Source: Candidatus Bathyarchaeota archaeon | Lineage (GTDB): Archaea; Thermoproteota; Bathyarchaeia; Bathyarchaeales; Bathycorpusculaceae | Assembly: GCA_937873375.1 (NCBI GenBank) | Contig: CALMWK010000061.1 | Location: 1-54,945 of the forward strand | DNA: 54,945 bases | Direction of reading: 5' to 3' | Shown here: piece by piece, positions 15,317 through 24,550 of the stretch | Layout: every line of letters begins with the position of its first letter | Numbering within the stretch: the stretch's first letter is position 1 | The notes under the pieces: model-generated | Seen by the model: only the letters and a program-made list of their open reading frames with translations | Told to the model about the DNA's origin: nothing | Databases searched by the model: none | Position numbers and translations under genes: made by a program

Positions 15317-17206
15317 ATGGAGAAGATGCATCGCAAAGTTGGGTCTGCAGATGAAACATACGCTGATTTATTTGGGAATAAAACGTTGCGGATACTGCAT
15401 GTGGATGATGATTTAGAATTTTTGCCCGTGGCCAAGCAGGTTTTGGAAGAGGAAGGCAATTTTCAGGTTGAAACGGCATATTCCGCTGAAGAAGCATTAA
15501 AGAAACTGCGTGAAAAAGAGTATGACGTAGTTATCACTGATTATCAGATGCCGGGTAAAAATGGCTTGGAACTTCTCAATGAGGTTAGGAGACAGGGGAA
15601 TGATGTACCATTTATCGTGCTTTCCTGTAAGGGAAAAGAGGAAATCGCCGTTGAAGCTTTGAATTCAGGCGTGGAAAGTTTCATAACCAAAGATGGAAAC
15701 CCAGCTGCATATTATGAGGAATTGCAACGCAGCATATGCAGAGCGGCTAAACGGAGAACTGTTGAGAAACTTTTGAATGCGTCTGAGGAGAAATACCGAA
15801 AATTATTCGAGGAAGCTCTGGACGCAATTTTTGTTGCTGACGCCGAAACAGGAATTCTTATTGATTGTAACCAGGCAGCAACGGAATTAGTGGGCAGGTC
15901 TAAGTCAGAGTTGGTTGGTATGCATCAGCGTTTGCTTCACCCAGAAGAAAATTGGGACGTTTCCACCAGCAGTTTCAAGCAGCACCTTACAGATAAAGAA
16001 GGCCAAGTAGTTGAGACACAAGTTATCACCAAAACTGGAGAAATCAAGGATGTCGCAATAAAAGGAAACGTGTTACAGTTTGGCGGCAAAAAAGTGCTTC
16101 AAGGAATATTCAGGGACATAACAGAAAGCAAAAAAAATTACGAAGCAGCCCGTTTTCAATCAGGTTTGTTAAACGCTGTGGGACAAACAATTGTTGCTAC
16201 CAACACAGAGGGGACAATTGTTTACTGGAATTCCGCCGCAGAAAAACTTTACGGAGTACCAAAGTCCGAAGCAGTAGGCAGCACTATTGCGGAAATCACA
16301 GGTGAAAAGCCCAGCCAAAAAGAAACGTTAAAGTTTCTAAATCACTTGAAGTCAGGTAAATCTTGGGTAAAAGAAACTGTTGTAAACCGTCGAGATGGTA
16401 CAGCTTCACCAGTGATTACCACAATTTCGCCGATTTTTAACGAAAAAGGAGAATTTGCGGGGGTTATAGATGTCTCAACGGATATAAGCGAGCAGAAGTG
16501 GATGTTGGCAGTAATGGAAGACGCCGTCACACAGGTGGCTGAACTTAATGAAAAGTTACACATGGTCGAAGGCTTAACTAGGCACGACGTTCGAAACAAG
16601 CTTGCTGCATTGAACGGCAGGATTTACCTGCTTAAAAAAAGAATAACCGATAACAAAGAAGCGCTTACTCACGTACAAGAAATGGAATTAGCCGTTCGTC
16701 AAATCCTGAGAATTCTGGAGTTTGAAAGATTCTATGTACAAGTGGGTTCGGAAGAACTGAAAAGCATCAACGTTGAAAAGCACCTCAGCGAAGCAGCTTC
16801 GCTTTTCACAGACATGAAAGGCGCACAACTAATCAACGAATGCCACGGCTTAACAGTGCTGGCTGATTCCCTGCTGAGGCAACTATTCTATAATTTGATG
16901 GATAACACGTTTAAGTACGGCGAAAAAGTCACCCAAATCAGAGTACACTTTGAAGAAGACAAAGATGCGCTGAAACTCATCTACGAGGATAACGGCGTGG
17001 GAGTGCCTGACGAAATGAGAAGCAAACTCTTCAGCGAGGGTTTCGGAAAGGGCACAGGCTTCGGACTTTACCTGATGAAACGTATATGCGAAGCCTACGG
17101 CTGGACAATACAGGAAACAGGCAAACAGGGAAAAGGTGCACAGTTCACCATGACCATACCTAAAGGCGAGAAGGGAGATAAAAAAACGTACGAGATTGTT
17201 GAGTAA
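15317..17206 (+). CDS. hybrid sensor: receiver + two PAS domains + histidine kinase
   Basis: 629 residues from ATG 15317; the track TTG 15299 lies too near the predicted transcription start (TATA-like acttttatg about 15267). A receiver domain (about 25-145) has the DDD acidic pocket and phospho-acceptor D75 in ITDYQMPG. PAS 1 spans about 160-270 and PAS 2 about 275-395, followed by a kinase with H box TRHDVRNKLAAL, N box NLMDNTFKYG, G1 DNGVGVP and G2 GKGTGFGLYL. No membrane helix, so it is a cytosolic sensor. The receiver at the N-terminus lets an upstream kinase control it. No cognate output regulator is adjacent. Confidence 0.93.
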   Translation: MEKMHRKVGSADETYADLFGNKTLRILHVDDDLEFLPVAKQVLEEEGNFQVETAYSAEEALKKLREKEYDVVITDYQMPGKNGLELLNEVRRQGNDVPFIVLSCKGKEEIAVEALNSGVESFITKDGNPAAYYEELQRSICRAAKRRTVEKLLNASEEKYRKLFEEALDAIFVADAETGILIDCNQAATELVGRSKSELVGMHQRLLHPEENWDVSTSSFKQHLTDKEGQVVETQVITKTGEIKDVAIKGNVLQFGGKKVLQGIFRDITESKKNYEAARFQSGLLNAVGQTIVATNTEGTIVYWNSAAEKLYGVPKSEAVGSTIAEITGEKPSQKETLKFLNHLKSGKSWVKETVVNRRDGTASPVITTISPIFNEKGEFAGVIDVSTDISEQKWMLAVMEDAVTQVAELNEKLHMVEGLTRHDVRNKLAALNGRIYLLKKRITDNKEALTHVQEMELAVRQILRILEFERFYVQVGSEELKSINVEKHLSEAASLFTDMKGAQLINECHGLTVLADSLLRQLFYNLMDNTFKYGEKVTQIRVHFEEDKDALKLIYEDNGVGVPDEMRSKLFSEGFGKGTGFGLYLMKRICEAYGWTIQETGKQGKGAQFTMTIPKGEKGDKKTYEIVE

Positions 17207-17342
17207 TAGCTATTGTGCAGTTTTGTTATCCGTCCCCTCTTATTTATCGATTGAAGAGTCTGTGGCTTGGCTTTTAGCTGAACAACGACACGTGTTAAGG
17301 CACTAAATTTATATCTTTTATAGACGTGACTGAAGAGCAACA

Positions 17343-19016
17343 ATGAGCAAGTTTCAAGACGTACGGTATTATTTGCTAGTTGCAGTAGTTGGTTTGCTAG
17401 CATCCTCCATCTCAATAGCGTTTTATCTGCTATACCTCCAAATTTGGAGTTTTACCCAAAGCATGCTCTCGTACTCAATTATTCTTATTTTGCCCTTGTC
17501 CTTTCTTGCCCTATGTGTGCCTTACTTTTTGGTGAAGCGTTTTGCAGACACAAAAGCCACTGGTTCAGGTACACACACAGTTTTAGAAGCGTACCATCTA
17601 AAGAACGGCGAAATAGACGAAAAAGACACACTGGTTAAACCAACCGCCGCAATGTTAACAATAGGATTGGGTGGAAGCGCTGGACCTGAAGGCCCAAGTT
17701 TCCTTGCAGGCGGAGGCATAGCTTCTGCCTTGTCCAAACGTTTAAAGATTAAACCTGAGTTACGCCGAAGACTGTTCATTGCGGGGGCTGCGGCAGGTTT
17801 AGCGGCTACATTTAGGACCCCGTTGACTGCTGTGCTTTTTGCACTTGAAATCCCCTACAAAAACGATTTGGACCGGGAAACTTTTATCGAGGCTGTCATC
17901 GCATCTGTTCCCGCGTATCTGCTGTCGGTGGCTGTGCTCGGCGTCGAACCGTTCTTTGGCGAAGTTATGAACATGCCCCTTTCGCTGTATGAAATTGGGC
18001 TCTCATTGTTATTAGGGTTGATTTGCGGTTTGTACGCGGTGTTCTTCACTAAAACGTTCTCTTGGACTGAACACATTGGAATCAGGCTGAAGAAGAAAAT
18101 CGGGAATTTCGGCTTGATACTAGTTGGCGCAGCAGTTCTCAGCGTTTCAGGAGTTTTCTCCATATACACCATAGGGATTGGGCTACATTTCGTCAGCGCG
18201 ATTATTCAGGGCACAACATTCAGCATGGTTGCGCTAATCGGAATTGTTTTACTCAAAACCTTCGCCACAGCCGCAACGTTGAATTTTGGAGGAAGCGGAG
18301 GGCTATTCTTTCCCACCATAGTAATAGGGGCAGGCATAGGATACATCTTCGCCTCAATTTTCAACATTAACTTAGCCGTGATGTTCATGGCTGTAGGTAT
18401 GGCGGCACTACTCGCTGGAACCCACAAAGTTCTCTTAACTCCTGTAGCCTTCGTCGTTGAAACGTTAGGCGGCGTATTCGCTATACCGGCGCTGCTCGCA
18501 AGCGGGGTAAGTCACCTAATTTCTGGAAAACACTCATTCTATCCTGTTCAGCCACAAACAAAACTGAAAACTGAAGAGTTGGCTCTTGAAAGATTCTTTT
18601 TGAAGGGCAAAGATTTGATTCCGGAAAAAATGAGGACAGTTACAGCTCTGGAAGTTATGACCAAGAACCCCATAGCCTTGCACCATGGGGTGGCAATTAG
18701 AGAAGCATTGGAAAAGTTTGAAGGAACGAAATTTAGAGTGCTGCCCATAATCGACGAGGACGCTCATGTTGTAGGCATTATTAATCTTGAAGACCTTGGA
18801 TGTGTTGACGTACACCGCCAAGGGATAAGCCTGTCTGAAACGGTGGTGCATAAACCAACACTTATCAGCGGAGAAACCACCCTAGAGCAGCTTGCTCAGC
18901 TTATGATGGAAACCCAGCAGGACCACGTGTTCGTAATCGATAGTAAAGAGGGCTTGATTGGTGTGATATCAGGTATAGATGTTGTCAAGAAAATCTTGGA
19001 ACTCTTGTCAGCATAA
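17343..19016 (+). CDS. ClC-family chloride channel/antiporter with tandem CBS domains
   Basis: 557 residues with about ten membrane helices and a C-terminal CBS pair. GSAGPEGPS matches the GxEGP segment with the gating glutamate of ClC proteins, and GSGGLFFPTIV matches GxFxP. The CBS pair covers about 440-557 (MTKNPIALHHG..., HKPTLISGE...) and probably senses adenine nucleotides. TATA tttatatctttt lies about 35 bases before the ATG. It transports chloride, possibly fluoride or nitrate in some branches, across the membrane. It stands alone between the kinase and the purine cluster. Confidence 0.93.
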   Translation: MSKFQDVRYYLLVAVVGLLASSISIAFYLLYLQIWSFTQSMLSYSIILILPLSFLALCVPYFLVKRFADTKATGSGTHTVLEAYHLKNGEIDEKDTLVKPTAAMLTIGLGGSAGPEGPSFLAGGGIASALSKRLKIKPELRRRLFIAGAAAGLAATFRTPLTAVLFALEIPYKNDLDRETFIEAVIASVPAYLLSVAVLGVEPFFGEVMNMPLSLYEIGLSLLLGLICGLYAVFFTKTFSWTEHIGIRLKKKIGNFGLILVGAAVLSVSGVFSIYTIGIGLHFVSAIIQGTTFSMVALIGIVLLKTFATAATLNFGGSGGLFFPTIVIGAGIGYIFASIFNINLAVMFMAVGMAALLAGTHKVLLTPVAFVVETLGGVFAIPALLASGVSHLISGKHSFYPVQPQTKLKTEELALERFFLKGKDLIPEKMRTVTALEVMTKNPIALHHGVAIREALEKFEGTKFRVLPIIDEDAHVVGIINLEDLGCVDVHRQGISLSETVVHKPTLISGETTLEQLAQLMMETQQDHVFVIDSKEGLIGVISGIDVVKKILELLSA

Positions 19017-19125
19017 AAATGAAGAAAAAACAATTGGTCCCGCAGAAGCCTATTTTACTTCACTTTAGCTTTTGCTTAAAAATTAATTAGTAAGTTGATA
19101 GTTTAGCATTGTAGTGTGTATCGTT

Positions 19126-19605
19126 ATGACGAGAAAAGCAGTTATAATAATGGGTTCCGAAAGGGACTTGGATTTTTGCCGCGAGGTAGCCAAACACCTT
19201 AAAGCCTTAACAGTAGATTACGAGTTCCGCGTAGCTTCTGCACATAAAACTCCTGAGAAAGTCCTGGCAATCCTCAAAGAGTTCGCGAACGAGAAAGTCG
19301 TCTACGTAACCGTTGCTGGACGCTCCAACGCGCTGAGCGCTTTTGTTGACTCCAACACCACAAAACCAGTCATCGCATGTCCACCTTACTCGGACAAATA
19401 CGGCGGAGCAGACATCTACTCTTCTCTCAGAGTACCAAGCGGCGTAGGCACAGTAGTAACAATTGAGCCTGACGGCGCAGCAGTTGCAGTTGCAAAAATC
19501 TTCGCGGTCGAAGATAAAGAACTGGAAAAAGCAGTGAAGAAGTACCAGCTGGACAAGAAAGAAGAAATCGAAAAAGCTGACGAGACAATCAAAAGAATGA
19601 AATAG
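19126..19605 (+). CDS. purE: PurE, AIR carboxylase (class II type)
   Basis: 159 residues from ATG 19126 (GTG 19114 is an alternative). MGSERDLDF is the phosphate-binding loop and SAHKTPE the class II counterpart of the class I AHRTP motif. AGRSNALSAF replaces the class I AGGAAHLPG. Class II PurE carboxylates 5-aminoimidazole ribotide directly with CO2 and needs no PurK, which fits the absence of purK here. It opens a purine cluster on this strand, with PEP carboxylase next and purC further down. The C-terminal 30 residues form a charged helix. Confidence 0.9.
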   Translation: MTRKAVIIMGSERDLDFCREVAKHLKALTVDYEFRVASAHKTPEKVLAILKEFANEKVVYVTVAGRSNALSAFVDSNTTKPVIACPPYSDKYGGADIYSSLRVPSGVGTVVTIEPDGAAVAVAKIFAVEDKELEKAVKKYQLDKKEEIEKADETIKRMK

Positions 19606-19661
19606 CCCGATTCGCCTTTACATTCGGTCCTTATCTACATATGTCTATTGGGGAGTAATTC

Positions 19662-21245
19662 ATGACACACGAGTCTGAAAGAAAAATTCCGCGAACCATG
19701 TCCACTCAGCACCCTGACAACGCCAACACCCCAGAATGGAGCAACGACGAAATCATCAACGGAAACGCAGAGGTCTTTGAAGCCTTCTACGCTTACAATG
19801 CTCTGGGTTGTCAGGAAGTTATGTGGGACTCCGAGGGAAAAGACACAGACACACGTGTGGTAAGAAAACTTGTCCAAAAACACTGGGACTACTTTGCAGG
19901 ACACACCATAGGCGAAGATGTCTACTTAACATACCGCATCCCCAACCCTCAAATCGAGGGTGCAGAAAGAAAATACATCGTAGAAACCCTGCAAAACATC
20001 CCTGTAGCCCACGACGTAGCATCCTTAGCCTACAAAAGAGAAGTAACACCGATTTTTGAGGTAATCTTGCCTTTCACCACAAACGCCAAAGAACTCATAC
20101 TGCTTTTCAACTACTACAAAAAATCCATAGTTGCAGACGAAGACGTAACCCTCTATGAAAACATAAAAACAAAAGACTGGCTCGGCGCTTTCAAACCCAA
20201 AACCATAGAAGTAATACCGCTAGTCGAAGACTTCAACGGCATCTTACACGTCGACAAGATAGTTAGCCCCTACATCGAAGCGATTAAACCCAAACACCTA
20301 AGAGTCTTCATTGCAAGGTCCGACCCCGCACTAAACTATGGACTCTTATGCGCGGTTTTACTCTCCAAAATAGCGCTCAGCAAACTCAAAACAGTAGAAA
20401 AAGAGCACAAGGTAGAGATACATCCTATACTTGGGGTTGGTTCAAGACCTTTCAGAGGGCACCTTTCCCCAGACAACGTTGACAACTTCTTGCAAGAATA
20501 CAAAGGGTTATCAACGGTGACAGTTCAGTCAGCTTTCCGATACGACTACCCAACCGAACAAGTCAAAGAATGCATACAAATCCTCAACCAGAGACTCCCA
20601 AACGGAGAACCCACACCCATAGACCAGCAAGAAGAAAAAATTCTGCTAAGCATACTTGACAAGTGCAAGCTACAGTATGAAAACGAGATTGAGCCGTTAG
20701 CGCCCTTCATCAACTGTGTTGCATCCTATGTTCCTCAACGAAGAGCACGAAAACTCCACATTGGACTCTTCGGTTACAGCAGATGCGTAGCAGGCGTGTG
20801 CCTACCACGAGCAATTGCTTTTTCCGCTGCACTCTACAGCATCGGGCTACCTCCGGAATTCATAGGCATGAAAGCATTAACAAAATTAAACGACGCTGAA
20901 TGGAAACTGCTGCGGAAGTTTTACGTGAAAATGGGGCATGACCTGAACTCTATTGGCGAGTACGTTTCTTGGGGAAACCTGAAAATGCTCATGGAAATGA
21001 GCCATAAAGCAGCTAAAAGAGCAGGTATGAACGAAGAGAAACTGAGAGAGGCTCTTTTAAACAGTTTAGAGGACTTAAAAACGGTGGAAGAGAAATTGTC
21101 AGTTAAGCTTGGACCAAAAGGCGTCAGCCAAAGAAAGCACGAGAACTTCACCAACAACTTCCTGATTTCCCTAATTGAACACGAAGACGTTGAAGCCAGA
21201 AAAGCCCTCTCAGAAGCCGCGAAACTACGCAGATGTCTGGGCTAA
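19662..21245 (+). CDS. ppcA: archaeal-type phosphoenolpyruvate carboxylase
   Basis: 527 residues, the usual size of the short archaeal PEPC (PEPC-A), far below the roughly 900 of bacterial/plant enzymes. PRTMSTQHPDN near the N-terminus, VGSRPFRGHLSPD at about 265 and GLFGYSRCV at about 367 are family hallmarks. It makes oxaloacetate from PEP and bicarbonate, an anaplerotic step. TTGGGGAGTAATTC before the ATG contains a good ribosome site. It lies between purE and purC, all on the same strand. A citrate synthase that could use its product is encoded at 44477. Confidence 0.95.
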   Translation: MTHESERKIPRTMSTQHPDNANTPEWSNDEIINGNAEVFEAFYAYNALGCQEVMWDSEGKDTDTRVVRKLVQKHWDYFAGHTIGEDVYLTYRIPNPQIEGAERKYIVETLQNIPVAHDVASLAYKREVTPIFEVILPFTTNAKELILLFNYYKKSIVADEDVTLYENIKTKDWLGAFKPKTIEVIPLVEDFNGILHVDKIVSPYIEAIKPKHLRVFIARSDPALNYGLLCAVLLSKIALSKLKTVEKEHKVEIHPILGVGSRPFRGHLSPDNVDNFLQEYKGLSTVTVQSAFRYDYPTEQVKECIQILNQRLPNGEPTPIDQQEEKILLSILDKCKLQYENEIEPLAPFINCVASYVPQRRARKLHIGLFGYSRCVAGVCLPRAIAFSAALYSIGLPPEFIGMKALTKLNDAEWKLLRKFYVKMGHDLNSIGEYVSWGNLKMLMEMSHKAAKRAGMNEEKLREALLNSLEDLKTVEEKLSVKLGPKGVSQRKHENFTNNFLISLIEHEDVEARKALSEAAKLRRCLG

Positions 21246-21304
21246 AAAATAAATTGATATAAAGCTTAGAAGAATACTCCTCAACAGCAGAGTTGAGTCT
21301 ATCT

Positions 21305-22357
21305 ATGGGCAGCGTCAAAGACCTTGAAGTAATTAAGAAACCTACTCCTGAAGCAATGGGCACAGGAATATTCCACTTTTCTGACCGATACTCCGTTTTC
21401 GACTGGGGCGAAATGCCCGACCACATCGACAAGAAAGGCGAAGCCCTTGCTCTGATGGGCGCCTACTGCTTTGAGCGGCTGGAAGAGAAATGCGTCAGAA
21501 CCCACTACAAGGGCTTAGTTGGCGCTGATGGAAAAACAGTCACTTTCAAAGAGCTGAAGAAACCCAGCAGCATCATGGAAGTCTGCTTGGTAAGTGTGTA
21601 CCGACCTGAAACCTGCGTGGAACAGGGCAAACTCATCTACAATTACAGCGCGTACACGGCGAACCTGAAAAACTGCCTCATCCCACTTGAAATAATCTAC
21701 CGCAACGGTTTACCTGAAGGCTCCAGCGTATTCAAGCGACTAGAACAGGGAAAAGTAACTCCAAAAGACCTCGGCTTAGACCACTACCCCACACCGGGGG
21801 AACATTTCACAAAACCCATATTTGATGTGAGCACTAAACTGGAAGAAACCGACCGCTACCTCGCATGGGAAGAAGCTACAAAAATTGCCGGACTAACCAA
21901 TATCGAAACCGCCGCTGTGAAAGTGGTTCTTGCAAAAGTTAATGAAACCATTAACGAAATTGCCGCCAAAGCGGGGCTTGTCAACGAAGACGGCAAAATC
22001 GAGCTTGCTCTTGATAGCCAAAGACGCCTCATGGTTGTCGATGTCGTCGGAACCTTGGACGAGTGCAGGTTCACTCTGGGCGGGTTCCATGTAAGTAAAG
22101 AAGTTGCCAGACAATTCTACAAGAAAACCCAGTGGTACAAGGACGCGGAAGAAGCCAAGAAAACCGCCGAAGCAAAAGGCATCAAAGACTGGAAGTCCCT
22201 GTGTAAGTCGCAGCCGCCCAAACTTGACCCGCAGTTGAAGGCAATCATTAGTGAGATGTACACTTCAGCGGCTAACGAGATGACGGGGCGCAAATTTTTT
22301 GATTCGCCAAAACTGGCTGAAGTCGTCAAGAAGTATAAGGATTACATGGGCGAGTAA
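21305..22357 (+). CDS. purC: SAICAR synthetase (PurC), long archaeal form
   Basis: 350 residues from ATG 21305; the TTG at 21293 is too close to the transcription start predicted from gatataaag (about 21256). The N-terminal GTGIFHFSDRYSVFDWGEMPD is the ATP-grasp-like entry of SAICAR synthetases, and LALDSQRRLMVVDVVGTLDE is the longer version of the family's catalytic ELxxD-type region. It joins aspartate to CAIR. It is longer than bacterial PurC (about 240) because of extra mid and C-terminal segments. Two bases separate it from the following purP-like gene, so they are probably cotranscribed. Confidence 0.9.
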   Translation: MGSVKDLEVIKKPTPEAMGTGIFHFSDRYSVFDWGEMPDHIDKKGEALALMGAYCFERLEEKCVRTHYKGLVGADGKTVTFKELKKPSSIMEVCLVSVYRPETCVEQGKLIYNYSAYTANLKNCLIPLEIIYRNGLPEGSSVFKRLEQGKVTPKDLGLDHYPTPGEHFTKPIFDVSTKLEETDRYLAWEEATKIAGLTNIETAAVKVVLAKVNETINEIAAKAGLVNEDGKIELALDSQRRLMVVDVVGTLDECRFTLGGFHVSKEVARQFYKKTQWYKDAEEAKKTAEAKGIKDWKSLCKSQPPKLDPQLKAIISEMYTSAANEMTGRKFFDSPKLAEVVKKYKDYMGE

Positions 22358-22359
22358 GA

Positions 22360-23457
22360 ATGATGCAAAGCAAAATTAAAGAAACCCTAAAAGGATACGA
22401 CCCGCAGAAAGTGCGCATAGGCGTACTCGGTAGCCACTCGGCGCTGGAAATCGCTGCAGGCGCAAAGCAGGAAGGCTTCGAAACCGTGGTTGTCTGCCAA
22501 AAGGGCAGGGAAAAAACCTACACCAAATACTACAGTAACATATTTGACCACGTTATGATTCTGGAAAAGTTCAGCGGCATCACCAAACCAGATGTAGTTG
22601 AACAGCTGACCAAATGGAACACGATTTTTGTGCCCAACCGCTCGTTTAGCGTGTATGCAGGCTACGAAGCAATCGAAGAAAAATTCGCTGTTCCCCTCAT
22701 GGGCAACAGGTACATGCTCAAAACCGAAGAACGCACTGCACCGCGGAACCAGCTGTGGCTGCTCCAGAAAGCAGGAATACGCCTGCCCAGAGCTTTCAAG
22801 TCGCCCAAAGAGATAGACCGTTTGGTAATTGTTAAGGTTCCTGAGAAGGAACGCACCATCGAACGCGCCTTCTTCTACGCTTCCTCACCTGAGGAGTATG
22901 AGAAGAAATCTGAAGAACGCATACACAAGGGCATAATTACCCGTGACGCCCTAAAAGAAGCCGTCATCGAAGAGTACGTCATAGGCGCCAAATTCAACGC
23001 TAACTACTTCTGGTCACCCCTAACCGACGAAATAGACCTGCTGGGTTTTGACAAGCGGGTGCAGACGGACCTTGACGGCATCTTAGACTTGCCCGCCAAA
23101 GAACAACTGGAACTGGGCATACCAACACAGAACATCGAAATCGGACACATGGGCGTAACCATGCGCGAAAGCCAAATAGAAAAAATCTTTGAAGCCGCCG
23201 AATGCTTCGTAGAAACATGCAAAAAAGAGTACCCGCCAGGCATGATTGGCTTGTTTGCCCTGCAGGGTGCGATAACGAAGGATTTGGAGTTTTACGTTTT
23301 CGACGTTAGCCCCAGAGTGCCAGGCTGCCCCTGCGTGGAACCCACCTCGCCTTACATGAAGTACAAGTACGGCACTGAAGTTGGTCCTGGCAAACGTGTG
23401 GCTATGGAGATTAAACGTGCCCTCAGAAAGGGGCGTCTTGACGAAGTGGTAACATGA
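22360..23457 (+). CDS. PurP-like ATP-grasp protein, divergent paralogue
   Basis: 365 residues. It shares the opening KVRIGVLGSHSALEIA with PurP, the archaeal formate-dependent FAICAR synthetase, and the overall ATP-grasp layout. The C-terminal signature differs: FDVSPRVPGCPCVEPTS here against FEISARIVAGTNIGIGTS in the next gene. Canonical PurP carries SARIDGGTN-like residues at the active site, so this copy may have another role (partner subunit, regulator, or related ligase). It overlaps the next gene by four bases (ATGA), a sign of joint assembly. MM at the start leaves 22360 or 22363 as the initiator. Confidence 0.85.
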   Translation: MMQSKIKETLKGYDPQKVRIGVLGSHSALEIAAGAKQEGFETVVVCQKGREKTYTKYYSNIFDHVMILEKFSGITKPDVVEQLTKWNTIFVPNRSFSVYAGYEAIEEKFAVPLMGNRYMLKTEERTAPRNQLWLLQKAGIRLPRAFKSPKEIDRLVIVKVPEKERTIERAFFYASSPEEYEKKSEERIHKGIITRDALKEAVIEEYVIGAKFNANYFWSPLTDEIDLLGFDKRVQTDLDGILDLPAKEQLELGIPTQNIEIGHMGVTMRESQIEKIFEAAECFVETCKKEYPPGMIGLFALQGAITKDLEFYVFDVSPRVPGCPCVEPTSPYMKYKYGTEVGPGKRVAMEIKRALRKGRLDEVVT

Positions 23458-24539
23458 TAGAAACCGCGGACATGGGCAAAATCCTCGAAAAATACGACCA
23501 GAAAAAGATAGCCATAGGCACGCTGGGTTCGCATTCTTCGCTGAACATTTTCAAAGGCGCACGGGAAGAGGGCTTTCGAACGGTGTGCGTCTGCAAAGAA
23601 AAAGACGTCATAATGTACCAGAAATTCCCCCTCGTCGACGAATTGATAATCGTCAAAGACTTCACGGAGCTACTGACCAAACCGCTTCAAGAGAAACTGC
23701 GCAAACTCAACGTCGTGTTGATTCCTCACGGTTCCTTCACCGCGTACCTTAGCACCGAAGAGCTCCAGAACAGCCTCATGGTGCCCATGTTTGGAAACCG
23801 CAAACTCCTCGACTGGGAAGCAAACCGCAAAAGCCAAGAAGACTGGCTCCGCCAAGCAGGACTCCGACTACCCGCCACATTCAAAACTCCCGAGGACATT
23901 GACCGCTTAATCATCGCGAAGTTGCCAGGTGCAAAAGGCGGCAGAGGCTACTTCTTAGCTAACTCGCCCAAAACGTTCTACAAGAAGTTCAAAGAAATGG
24001 TCAAACGCGGCTTGCTGCAAGGAGACGACGTAGACAAAATTCATTTGCAGGAGTATGCGTTGGGCGTGAACGTTTACCCCAGCTACTTTAGCAGCATAAT
24101 CCAAGATGACGTGGAGTTTTTGGCAGTTGACAGGCGCTACGAATCCGCTGTGGATTCTATAGGTAAGATTCCTGCAAGCCAGCAACTGGACATAGACGTA
24201 AACCCCACCTACACCGTAGTAGGCAACTTCCCCATAGTACTCCGCGAATCGCTGCTGCCTGAGTTGATGCGGATGGGTGACAACGTGCACAAGAAAGCGC
24301 GGGAACTGGCGCCTCCAGGCATCATTGGACCCTTCTGCCTCGAAACCGTCATAACGGATGACTTGAAGATTTTCACGTTCGAAATTTCAGCGCGCATCGT
24401 GGCTGGAACAAACATAGGCATCGGCACTTCGCCTTACGCTTACCTGCGGTACGGCGAGAACGTGTATATGGGCAGACGCATAGCCATGGAAATCAAAGAA
24501 GCCATCAAACAGAAGAGGCTCCACGAAATCGCTGTGTAG
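23454..24539 (+). CDS. purP: PurP, formate-dependent FAICAR synthetase
   Basis: 361 residues, ATP-grasp. KKIAIGTLGSHSSLNI at the N-terminus, PGIIGPFCLETVITDD and FEISARIVAGTNIGIG near the C-terminus fit canonical archaeal PurP, which makes FAICAR from AICAR, formate and ATP in place of the folate-dependent PurH transformylase. Translation is coupled to the upstream paralogue. With purE and purC this gives several late de novo purine steps; purO, purB, purD, purF and purL-type genes are not in the window. Confidence 0.9.
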   Translation: MIETADMGKILEKYDQKKIAIGTLGSHSSLNIFKGAREEGFRTVCVCKEKDVIMYQKFPLVDELIIVKDFTELLTKPLQEKLRKLNVVLIPHGSFTAYLSTEELQNSLMVPMFGNRKLLDWEANRKSQEDWLRQAGLRLPATFKTPEDIDRLIIAKLPGAKGGRGYFLANSPKTFYKKFKEMVKRGLLQGDDVDKIHLQEYALGVNVYPSYFSSIIQDDVEFLAVDRRYESAVDSIGKIPASQQLDIDVNPTYTVVGNFPIVLRESLLPELMRMGDNVHKKARELAPPGIIGPFCLETVITDDLKIFTFEISARIVAGTNIGIGTSPYAYLRYGENVYMGRRIAMEIKEAIKQKRLHEIAV

Positions 24540-24550
24540 ACGCAGCAGAC

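Noticed and set aside
22841-22856. GTTCCTGAGAAGGAAC inside the purP-like gene
   Set aside because: It resembles the GTTCC...GGAAC half of the surface-gene operator, but it is inside a coding region with no TATA next to it; probably chance.
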